Shown here in pieces: positions 1 to 5,271 of a DNA stretch of 10,512 nt. The position numbers were made by a program, and so were the translations under genes. The DNA comes from Caulobacteraceae bacterium. GTDB lineage: Bacteria > Pseudomonadota > Alphaproteobacteria > Caulobacterales > Caulobacteraceae. Every line of letters begins with the position of its first letter. The stretch's first letter is position 1. The stretch is from positions 1-10,512 of the forward strand of contig JAQGII010000329.1 in NCBI GenBank assembly GCA_028291305.1, written 5' to 3'. The notes beneath the pieces are model-generated. The model was not told the origin of the DNA and did not search any database. It saw only the letters and a program-made list of their open reading frames with translations.

Positions 1-5
1 GACAT

Positions 6-407
6 TCAACCCGCGCGTGGCGCGGGACCGGCCTCCGTTTGCGGCGGCCTCTGAGCCGCCCATTCCAGCAGCGCGTCGAGCGCCGGGCACATCGCCTGGC
101 CCCACGGTGTCAGCCGGTATTCTACCAACGGCGGCACCTGCGGATAGACCACACGCACGACGATGCCGACCCGTTCCAGGTCGCGAAGCTGCTGGATGAG
201 CATCTTCTGGGAGACGCCGGGGATCGCCCGCTCCAACTCCGAGAACCGCAGCACCTCGCGGTCAAACAGGTGGAAGATGATGACCATCTTCCAGCGCCCT
301 TCCAGCATCCGGAACGCCGCCTCCACGCCGGTGGCGGCCATGTCCGGCGTCACATCTTCAAGCTTACCTGTGGGTGAGTACCCTACTTTTTTGTCTGTTC
401 TTGCCAT
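6..407 (-). CDS. HxlR-family winged helix-turn-helix transcriptional regulator
   Basis: This is a 133-residue protein of normal length for the HxlR (DUF24) family of small dimeric DNA-binding regulators. Seen: a family-type core with LEGRWKMVIIFHLF (residues 35-48), LRFSELERAIPGVSQKML (53-70), QQLRDLERVGIVVR (72-85) and VEYRLTPWGQ (95-104), covering the recognition helix and the wing. The reading frame stays open further upstream, but I chose the ATG at 405-407. The upstream part has no family similarity, it overlaps the divergent gene, and a promoter fits this ATG exactly. There is one cysteine (C107), and the N-terminal redox cysteine known in some HxlR members is not present. The tail after residue 120 is short and Pro/Ala-rich. 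It is divergent from the SDR gene at 460, which is the classic layout for a local regulator. The family assignment is firm; the ligand and the regulated genes are inferred. Confidence 0.93.
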   Translation of the reverse strand: MARTDKKVGYSPTGKLEDVTPDMAATGVEAAFRMLEGRWKMVIIFHLFDREVLRFSELERAIPGVSQKMLIQQLRDLERVGIVVRVVYPQVPPLVEYRLTPWGQAMCPALDALLEWAAQRPPQTEAGPAPRAG

Positions 408-450
408 GAGAGAAGTATAGCCCCAGATCGAGGGTTCAGCCAATGCGGAG
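391..450 (+). promoter_or_regulatory. Possible promoter and ribosome binding site of the SDR gene
   Basis: On the plus strand, TTGTCT (391-396) and TATAGC (416-421) lie 19 bp apart and would start transcription near 428. GGAG at 447-450 sits 9 nt before the ATG at 460 and supports that start. The -10 region overlaps that of the opposite promoter, because GTATAG at 415-420 reads CTATAC on the other strand. RNA polymerase or a repressor bound here would affect both directions. The ribosome binding site is clear; the promoter is weak. Confidence 0.35.
407..443 (-). promoter_or_regulatory. Predicted sigma70-type promoter of the HxlR gene, leaderless
   Basis: On the minus strand, TTGGCT (complement of 438-443) and TATACT (complement of 414-419) are separated by 18 bp. 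The expected transcription start, 7 nt past the -10, falls on the A of the ATG at 407, and no Shine-Dalgarno sequence precedes that ATG. This predicts a leaderless mRNA, which is common in Caulobacter relatives. It is a visual match to the consensus, not a computed score. Confidence 0.5.
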
Positions 451-459
451 CGCCTGTCG

Positions 460-1569
460 ATGACCGTGAAGCTTCCCCTCCCGATCGCCAGATACTTCCA
501 AGCCGCCAACGGCGATGACGCCGATGCCGTGGCGGCGGCCTTCGCAGCCGACGTCCATGTCCGCGACGAGGGGCGTGACCACCATGGACGCGACGCCGTC
601 CGCGCATGGGTGGACGACGCGCGCCGGCGGTATCGATTCCATGCCGAGCCCCGGAGCCTCGAGCCCGGACCGGACGGGGGCGTCGTGACCGCTCACCTCA
701 CCGGCGACTTCCCCGGCGCGCCCGCGGACCTGCGGTATCGCTTCACCCTGGCCGGCGACGAGATCGCCGATCTGGAGATCACGCTGCGCGCGCCGGAGGC
801 GGAGTTTTCCGGCCGGCGCGTGCTCGTCACCGGCGGCAGCCAGGGGATCGGCGCCGCGGTCGTGAGCCGTCTGCGCAGGGCCGGGGCGAGCGTCTTCACT
901 ACGGCCCGCTCGGCGCCGCACGACTTGGAGGAGCCGGACGCGTTCGTCGCGGCGGATTTGGGCTCGGTGGAGGGCGCTGCACGCGTCGCCGAGGCCGCGA
1001 TACGCCGGCTCGGTGGCCTCGATGTGCTGATCCACAACGTCGGCGGCTCTTCCGCGCCGGGCGGCGGCTATGCGGCCCTGACGGACGACCACTGGACGGC
1101 CGCGCTGAATGCGAACCTTCTGTCGGCCGTGCGCCTGGACCGGGCGCTGCTGCCGGCGATGATCGAGCAGGGCTATGGCGTCATCGTTCACGTCTCGTCC
1201 ATTCAGCGCGTGTTGCCGCTCTACGAGTCCACCCTCGCCTATGCCGCGGCCAAGGCGGCGCTCAGCAACTACAGCAAGGCTCTCTCGAACGAAGTCGGGC
1301 CCCAAGGCGTGCGCGTGGTCCGCGTGTCGCCGGGTTTCACCGAGACCGACGCGGCGAGCCGCATGATCGAGCGGCTGGCTGAGGCGGAGGGGGTCGGGAC
1401 CGGTGCTGCGCGCGAAGGGTTGATGCGCTCGCTCGGCGGGATACCGATCGGCCGCCCGAACCGCCCCGAGGAGGTCGCCGAGCTGATCGCCTTCCTGGCC
1501 AGCGACCGCGCCGGCGCCCTGCACGGGGCGGAGTACGTCATCGACGGCGGCACGGTTCCCACGGTCTGA
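460..1569 (+). CDS. Short-chain dehydrogenase/reductase with N-terminal SnoaL/NTF2-like domain
   Basis: This is a 369-residue, two-part protein. Residues 1 to about 110 look like a SnoaL/NTF2-like alpha+beta barrel, with the pattern IARYFQAANGDDADAVAAAF (9-28), H-x-GRDAVRAW (42-50) and a C-terminal beta-rich part. Residues 118-369 form a complete classical SDR with the NAD(P)-binding TGGSQGIG (124-131), HNVGG (192-196, standing in for NNAG), the active-site Asn in NAN (217-219), Ser in HVSS (244-247), and Y261-x3-K265. It ends in IDGG (361-364). The catalytic tetrad is intact, so an active oxidoreductase on a small carbonyl or alcohol substrate is expected; the substrate is unknown. A single SDR is usually about 250 residues, so the front domain is a real addition. 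The divergent HxlR gene suggests induction by the substrate or a related reactive compound. The SDR call is firm; the NTF2-like call is moderately sure. Confidence 0.92.
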   Translation: MTVKLPLPIARYFQAANGDDADAVAAAFAADVHVRDEGRDHHGRDAVRAWVDDARRRYRFHAEPRSLEPGPDGGVVTAHLTGDFPGAPADLRYRFTLAGDEIADLEITLRAPEAEFSGRRVLVTGGSQGIGAAVVSRLRRAGASVFTTARSAPHDLEEPDAFVAADLGSVEGAARVAEAAIRRLGGLDVLIHNVGGSSAPGGGYAALTDDHWTAALNANLLSAVRLDRALLPAMIEQGYGVIVHVSSIQRVLPLYESTLAYAAAKAALSNYSKALSNEVGPQGVRVVRVSPGFTETDAASRMIERLAEAEGVGTGAAREGLMRSLGGIPIGRPNRPEEVAELIAFLASDRAGALHGAEYVIDGGTVPTV

Positions 1570-1587
1570 CTGCGCGTGGACCCGGAC

Positions 1588-1681
1588 ACGTCCTCCCCCG
1601 CTCGCGGGGGAGGTGGCCCAGAGGGCCGGAGGGGGCATGCCAAGCCCACCGCACTTCAGGGCGCAGCTGCAGCCGTCCTGC
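1588..1681 (+). repeat. Dispersed intergenic hairpin repeat, copy A
   Basis: About 94 bp nearly identical to 3147-3241 in the same orientation, differing by a few substitutions and one indel. It begins 18 bp after the SDR stop codon. Seen: a perfect 9-bp stem (CCTCCCCCG at 1592-1600 with CGGGGGAGG at 1605-1613, loop CTCG), then GGCCC-AGA-GGGCC (1615-1627), then a GGAGGGGG block that could pair alternatively with the first arm, then GCATGCC. It could act as a processing or termination element at the SDR mRNA 3' end, but no U-tract follows it. Repeats of this look (C-rich/G-rich stem followed by GGCC hairpin) are common between genes in Caulobacterales and Sphingomonadales (from memory). Confidence 0.85.
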
Positions 1682-1747
1682 GCCGACCTTCGCCACACGA
1701 TTGCACTAGGGGTAAAGGCTGGCCGGTGATTATCTTGTTTGCCAATA

Positions 1748-2191
1748 ATGGCGCCCCTCTCCGAACCATATCCCGGTGAGCTTGCAGGTCCGGACGATGT
1801 TCGGCGGTTGGCCGACGAATATCGAAAAGCAGCCCTCGCGCTTCTGCCCCTTGGGCGGCGCGGCGAGCCGCTCTCTCGGGCTCCATACCGCCTTGCCGCG
1901 ATCCACGCGGTCGAGCTCTATCTCAACGCTCTGCTACTGCACCATGGCCAGGACCCAAGGCATATACGGGGCATGCAACACAACCTTGCGGCGCGGACAG
2001 AGCTGGCGATAGCCAGTGGGCTTCGACTGAGATTGCGCACAGCGGCCCACCTTCGGGCGTTGGCGGAGAACCGCGAATACCTGATGACCCGGTACGAACC
2101 GGAGCGGACCGGCACGGCTTCCCAAATGAACCGGCTGGCCGCGACGCTGGAGGAAGTCGCAATGAAGGTCACAGCGGTGATCTGCCGCTAG
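1748..2191 (+). CDS. Small HEPN-like protein
   Basis: This is a 147-residue, mostly helical protein. Seen: an amphipathic helix around residues 15-35, then YRLAAIHAVELYLNALLLHH (47-66), followed by R71-x6-H78 in PRHIRGMQHNL, and a third helical region with RTAAHLRALAENREYL (97-112). The middle block resembles HEPN-type four-helix proteins, where a helix of the kind AIHAxELYLKAL precedes an R-x(4-6)-H motif that forms the RNase active site in many members. I start at ATG 1748; an in-frame TTG at 1739 would add three residues. No Shine-Dalgarno sequence is visible. There is no MNT nucleotidyltransferase gene beside it, so it is not an obvious HEPN/MNT toxin-antitoxin pair. It converges on the GFA-ASCH gene with 36 bp between the stop codons. 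The gene is likely real; the HEPN call is a fold-level inference. Confidence 0.75.
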   Translation: MAPLSEPYPGELAGPDDVRRLADEYRKAALALLPLGRRGEPLSRAPYRLAAIHAVELYLNALLLHHGQDPRHIRGMQHNLAARTELAIASGLRLRLRTAAHLRALAENREYLMTRYEPERTGTASQMNRLAATLEEVAMKVTAVICR

Positions 2192-2227
2192 CGCTGACCC
2201 AAGTCTGCAACGGGGTAGGAAGCGGAC

Positions 2228-3049
2228 CTAGGGGAGCACTTCCAGGACCCGGAACCGTTCGCACCACAGCTCCATGTCTTCCGAAAATTCGCCCTCTGCC
2301 TCAAAGAACGCCCTGTGTGTCTGTCTCCACCAGCTTAGTGAAAGGTCACCCTCTCCTTCCAGGCGCGCCCAGGCCCCGTCCACATCGCAGAAGCGGCGGA
2401 TGTCCACCGATGTGGTCTCCAGGACGGCGCGGAGCCTACCGGCGCCATCACAGGCGGCGACCCGTTTGCCGACGTAGCTGAGCTGGCCGTGTCGCGCTGC
2501 CCAGCAGGTCGCAGTTTTCTTGCCTTCCAGGACCAGGGCAAGAAGGGTGTCCGACGTTTCGGGGGAGCCTCCGAACGCGACGGTGTCCAGACCATTCAGG
2601 GTCTTGTCTGGGGCTTCGCCATCACCCGAAGGATCGAACCGCAGGATTCCGGCAAGGCGGGGCTTGGCGCCGGGACCAAGGTCGCTCGGATGGTGAACGC
2701 CGTCATTGACGCGGACCTCACGAAAGTCGAACGGGCTGACCCCTTCCAGACAAGCCGCATTGACCCCGAACTGGCGCGGATTGGAGCGTCTCTGGTGATG
2801 GGTGTAGATGCCGCAGACCGAACAGAAGTAGTGCTTCGCCGTTCCGGTGCTGAACCGATATTCCTTGAGTGCGTCCTCGCCGGAGACGATCCTGACGCCA
2901 TCGAGCTCCGCCGAAACGGCGACAGCCCCACGCATTCGGCACATCGAACAGGTGCAGCGGCGGGCGGTTTTCAGGCCATCCGAAAGCTGCACCTCGAACC
3001 GGACAGTTTTGCAGTGGCAGGCTGCTTGCACCACCGTCTCGTTCGACAT
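2228..3049 (-). CDS. GFA (CENP-V) zinc domain fused to ASCH domain
   Basis: This is a 273-residue protein with two unrelated domains in one uninterrupted frame. Residues 1 to about 125 form a GFA domain (the glutathione-dependent formaldehyde-activating/CENP-V zinc fold). It has CHC at 11-13, C32, C34 and C37 in RCTCSMC, and C76 and C79 in FCSVCG, ending in VNDGVHHPSD (114-123). Residues about 153-273 form an ASCH domain, with VAFGGSPETSDTLLALVLEG (157-176), K178-x2-T181, a beta strand with E211, and EGEGDLSLSWWRQTHRAFF (231-249). ASCH domains are PUA-like and bind RNA or modified nucleosides; E. coli YqfB, an ASCH protein, hydrolyses N4-acetylcytidine. I chose the ATG at 3047-3049, with GGGGAG 10 nt upstream. 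A longer frame from 3208 would translate the repeat element and is rejected. It is a single gene, with no operon partner. Its function is not known. Confidence 0.9.
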   Translation of the reverse strand: MSNETVVQAACHCKTVRFEVQLSDGLKTARRCTCSMCRMRGAVAVSAELDGVRIVSGEDALKEYRFSTGTAKHYFCSVCGIYTHHQRRSNPRQFGVNAACLEGVSPFDFREVRVNDGVHHPSDLGPGAKPRLAGILRFDPSGDGEAPDKTLNGLDTVAFGGSPETSDTLLALVLEGKKTATCWAARHGQLSYVGKRVAACDGAGRLRAVLETTSVDIRRFCDVDGAWARLEGEGDLSLSWWRQTHRAFFEAEGEFSEDMELWCERFRVLEVLP

Positions 3050-3146
3050 CGGCCCGACGCTCCCCGCTTGCGGCCGCTCAATGTATCCGGGCGATGCCCG
3101 CTCGCAAGCGGACCTCTCGAACGTCTCGGGGTTGCGGACGTTGCAG

Positions 3147-3241
3147 ACGTCCTCCCCCGCTCGCGGGGGAGGTGGCCCAAAGGGCCGGAGGGGGCATGCC
3201 AAGCCCACCGCATTGCAGAGGCGCAGTTGCAGCCGTCCTGC
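3147..3241 (+). repeat. Dispersed intergenic hairpin repeat, copy B
   Basis: The same element as 1588-1681 in the same orientation. A 9-bp stem (3151-3159 with 3164-3172, loop CTCG) is followed by GGCCC-AAA-GGGCC (3174-3186), then GGAGGGGGCATGCC and a shared tail ending in CAGCCGTCCTGC. Relative to copy A, the changes near the hairpins fall in the loop (AAA for AGA) and not in the stems. On the minus strand it lies upstream of the GFA-ASCH start (3049) and keeps that frame open, which creates a false N-terminal extension. Confidence 0.85.
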
Positions 3242-3244
3242 ACC

Positions 3245-3296
3245 GGCATGCCCCCTCAGTCACTCCGTGACAGCTCCCCCGCGAGCGGGGGAGCAC
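3245..3296 (-). repeat. Inverted half copy of the hairpin repeat
   Basis: Read on the minus strand, this stretch has the same plan as the first half of copies A and B: CTCCCCC paired with GGGGGAG (arms at 3287-3293 and 3274-3280), then a second small hairpin, then GAGGGGGCATGCC. The second hairpin is GTCAC-TCC-GTGAC (3259-3271, plus strand) in place of GGCCC-AAA-GGGCC. Both arms have changed and still pair. Together with copy B it forms a compound inverted repeat of about 150 bp (3147-3296), with GGCATGCC motifs facing each other. Confidence 0.75.
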
Positions 3297-3302
3297 GCAG
3301 GA

Positions 3303-3480
3303 CGCTGAAAACGGACTGGTGAAGCGGATCGCGGCTACGTTCAGCGCCCGCACGATACCGTACCGGGCCAGATAGTCCGGCTTGAACGGGAAGCAGCGGC
3401 TCTTCATGGCTTCCAACTCGTCTGGCCAAGCACGGTAGCGTTCGAACGTCGCGACGGGGTCCGCACAGAGGCGTGATCCT
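3303..3480 (-). pseudogene. Possible truncated gene remnant
   Basis: On the minus strand, about 59 codons read like genuine protein: PGSRLCADPVATFERYRAWP, then DELEAMKSRCFPFKPDYLAR, then YGIVRALNVAAIRFTSPF. The mix of charged and hydrophobic residues and the plausible helices are unlike the Arg/Pro-rich frames typical of shadow ORFs in this DNA. The frame then runs straight into the repeat at 3296 and loses protein character, and no convincing start lies upstream near 3480. It may be the remains of a gene broken by repeat insertion or deletion. I do not recognise the family, and it may be non-coding. Confidence 0.25.
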
Positions 3481-3565
3481 GGGGGCAAAGCGCTCCCCGT
3501 CAACCGGACCCTTCCAACGTCGGCCGATCTTGCCCGACTCGGCAGTTCAACCGCACGCTCCAGCC

Positions 3566-4306
3566 ATGAGCGATGTCGATTACAGCCAGATGCGCAGTAT
3601 CGCTGACGAACCGCATTGGAACACCTTCGTGCAGTCGGTCGGCGGAGAGCTGGTCTCGCCACTGATCAAGCGTCAGGGCGTCCAGAACGCCGACTATCTC
3701 TTCCGCAGCGCCAAGGTCATCGCCGAGCTGAAGGTGCTGGAAACGGAGTTCGCCCATTCCAAGGAGATGCTAGCCAAGGTCGACGCTCTGATCGCGAAAT
3801 ACCCCGGCATCGACCCCGATGATCCAACCCAGCCCCTACGGCGCGAACTCCTGCTGGAGCTAAAGAAGCCGCTGCAGCGGATCATCAACAAAGCCAACCG
3901 CCAGATCAAAGAGACCAAGGCCGAACTCGGCTTGCACGACTATCGCGGCGTGCTGATCTGCGTGAACGACAATTTTCGCGGCGCTCCGCCCGGGCTCGTC
4001 AGGGGGCTGATTGGCCATATCCTCGCAGGGACCAGCTATAAGTCGATTACGGCGGTAATCTACCAGACCAACCACTATGTCGAGTTGGTCGAGCTCCCGT
4101 ATGCGGCGTTGCTCTGGGCTCCCATGTATTCGGATGAAGCCGGATCGGACCTAGTCGAGTTCATCAACGACCTCGGTCGCAGATGGCGCGCCTATGCCGA
4201 GCGTCTCGAAGGTCCGTATGATTTCAGCGAGGAAAGACCGCACGTCCGGCTTGAGGAAGCCACAGTGGTCAGCGGCGTTCTCCGCAACAAGCGCTTCCAG
4301 GGTTGA
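3566..4306 (+). CDS. Orphan protein with PD-(D/E)xK nuclease-like signature
   Basis: This is a 246-residue soluble protein. Seen: NADYLFRS (41-48) with D43, then the strand KVIAELKVLE (50-59) giving E54-x-K56, then a long charged helical region (60-124) including INKANRQIKETKAELG (107-122), then a hydrophobic strand RGVLICVND (127-135). The order D, ExK, a helix with a KANRQI element and a following strand matches the core of PD-(D/E)xK nucleases. The pattern D-(x10)-ExK is at the expected distance. I begin at ATG 3566 rather than 3473, because the extra 31 residues are Pro/Arg-rich and look non-coding; no clear Shine-Dalgarno sequence precedes it. There is no methylase, helicase or specificity gene next to it, so it is not a standard restriction system. 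Substrate and role are unknown; a DNA or RNA nuclease is a fold-level inference. A GGGCC-TGA-GGCCC palindrome follows the stop codon directly. Confidence 0.8.
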   Translation: MSDVDYSQMRSIADEPHWNTFVQSVGGELVSPLIKRQGVQNADYLFRSAKVIAELKVLETEFAHSKEMLAKVDALIAKYPGIDPDDPTQPLRRELLLELKKPLQRIINKANRQIKETKAELGLHDYRGVLICVNDNFRGAPPGLVRGLIGHILAGTSYKSITAVIYQTNHYVELVELPYAALLWAPMYSDEAGSDLVEFINDLGRRWRAYAERLEGPYDFSEERPHVRLEEATVVSGVLRNKRFQG

Positions 4307-4319
4307 GGGCCTGAGGCCC
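4307..4319 (+). terminator. Small perfect palindrome after the nuclease-like gene
   Basis: GGGCC-TGA-GGCCC starts at the base after the stop codon at 4304-4306. The stem is 5 bp of pure G:C with a 3-nt loop. It could slow polymerase or protect the mRNA end, but no T-run follows, so it is not a standard intrinsic terminator. Confidence 0.25.
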
Positions 4320-4377
4320 ACGCTCGTCGAGTGTCCACAATCGGTCACTACCGAAGCTCAGCGCCCGCGCCAAAACC

Positions 4378-4406
4378 TTGACATTCCACCGACTCACGTT
4401 CATGAT
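4378..4406 (+). promoter_or_regulatory. Predicted sigma70-type promoter, near-leaderless
   Basis: A perfect TTGACA (4378-4383) is followed 17 bp later by CATGAT (4401-4406), a 4/6 match to TATAAT. The expected start lies near 4413, only about 5 nt before the ATG at 4418, and no Shine-Dalgarno sequence is present. This is the best promoter match I found in the window, and it supports the chosen start of the following gene. Confidence 0.6.
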
Positions 4407-4417
4407 TTGTTCCAAAC

Positions 4418-5203
4418 ATGACCGCGCAAATCCCAGTCCTCAACCAGACAGCCCCCAGCCATGCTGACGCCTGCGGCGCCCCGGCGGGCGGCGCAGACGA
4501 TTGGGCGCGGCCGCTGATCGAGCGGCAACTGGCGCTGCTGGGGCGGCTGGCCGAGGCGGGTCTCGAGATCGCCGTGGCCATCGAGCGCCAGGCGACGGGG
4601 ATGGCGACGCCGGCGCGATCCGACGCCAATCCCGCTCCGGTGGTGCGGGGCGATATCGCGCTGGCCTATGGGCGGGTCGCGCGGGCGGTGCGCATGACGC
4701 TGGCCCTGCAATCCAAACTCATCAAGGACCTTCAAGCCCTGGAAGAGGGTGCGGCGCGGGCGCTGGTCGCGGCCGAGGCCGAGCAGGACAACGCCCGGCT
4801 CGATCTGGAGGATGCCCGCAAGGCCCGCGTCGAACGGATCGTCGCGCGCGTCATCCAGGCCGAACTGGACGACGAGGACGCCGTCGAACGGCTGGCCGAC
4901 GAGGCCAGCGAGCGGCTCGATGACGAGGACCTCTACGGCGACGTGCTGGCGCGGCCGTTCAGCGAGATCGTCGCGGACATCTGCCGCGATCTGGGCCTGG
5001 ACCCGGACTGGAGCCGCCTGGCGCAGGAGCCCTGGGCGCGGGCGGAGATCGACAGCGGCCAGGCCGGGGCCCCGTTGGCGGCGCTGCCGGCCAGGGGCGC
5101 GGAGGCCCGTCGGCCGCGGTTCCCACCTCTCCCCATATCGTCATCCCACGGACGTCCGAAGGACGCACCGGGGGACCCAGGCGACACTGGCCGAAGGCCC
5201 TGA
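4418..5203 (+). CDS. Acidic helical protein of unknown function
   Basis: This is a 261-residue protein whose family I cannot name. Seen: an Ala/Pro/Gly-rich N-terminus (1-28); a helix LIERQLALLGRLAEAGLEIA (33-52) followed by VAIERQA; a second helix with VARAVRMTLALQSKLIKDLQ; then about 60 residues of charged, coiled-coil-like sequence (residues about 105-170) rich in Glu, Asp, Arg and Ala. After this comes an acidic segment with DLYGDVLARPFSEIVADICR and DLGLDPDWSRLA. No signal peptide or membrane helix is visible. The codon bias is strongly GC3, as in the housekeeping operon, so the gene seems long resident. Residues after about 240 are low-complexity and encoded by a palindromic repeat that begins near 5139, so the ancestral C-terminus probably lay earlier. 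It converges on dapD with 111 bp between. A structural or adaptor role is only a guess. Confidence 0.8.
   Translation: MTAQIPVLNQTAPSHADACGAPAGGADDWARPLIERQLALLGRLAEAGLEIAVAIERQATGMATPARSDANPAPVVRGDIALAYGRVARAVRMTLALQSKLIKDLQALEEGAARALVAAEAEQDNARLDLEDARKARVERIVARVIQAELDDEDAVERLADEASERLDDEDLYGDVLARPFSEIVADICRDLGLDPDWSRLAQEPWARAEIDSGQAGAPLAALPARGAEARRPRFPPLPISSSHGRPKDAPGDPGDTGRRP
5139..5184 (+). repeat. Palindromic repeat of a second class, left arm, inside the coding end
   Basis: The sequence starts CGTCATCCC, has the hairpin CGTCC-GAA-GGACG (5153-5165), and continues CCGGGGGACCCAGGCGAC. Its outer parts match the reverse complement of 5272-5309. It supplies the last codons of the gene ending at 5203. 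Confidence 0.6.
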
Positions 5204-5271
5204 CGGCTGCGCCGCTGATCGACTTGGACAGCCCTCCAGGCGGGCTTCTCCACGCGCGCGTGACAGGGGAT

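Larger units (their letters stand above)
3050..3565. other. 516-bp stretch without a confident gene
   Basis: It contains the ribosome binding site of the GFA-ASCH gene (complement of 3060-3065), the compound repeat (3147-3296), the possible minus-strand remnant (about 3303-3480), and the upstream region of the nuclease-like gene at 3566. I found no convincing -35/-10 pair for the latter. Nothing else is recognisable. Confidence 0.6.

Noticed and set aside
372..383. GGGT-GAGT-ACCC inverted repeat as HxlR operator
   Set aside because: It lies inside the HxlR coding start, is only 4 bp per arm, and has no second copy in the control region.
436..1698. 420-residue open frame on the minus strand
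   Set aside because: It is antisense to the SDR gene, whose motifs are complete; its translation is Arg/Ala/Gly-rich with no family pattern and it runs into repeat copy A.
3050..3208. N-terminal extension of the GFA-ASCH protein by 53 residues
   Set aside because: The first 21 residues are the minus-strand translation of the repeat, and a nearly identical peptide arises from copy A. A ribosome binding site precedes the inner ATG.
3147..3296. CRISPR array
   Set aside because: The repeats are hairpin elements in unlike spacing and orientation; there are no regular spacers and no cas genes.
3147..3296. Insertion sequence or MITE with target duplication
   Set aside because: I see no transposase, and I could not find matching direct repeats at the edges of the compound element.
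2489..3322. 277-residue open frame on the plus strand
   Set aside because: It is antisense to the GFA-ASCH gene and extends through the repeat; the composition is that of a shadow frame.
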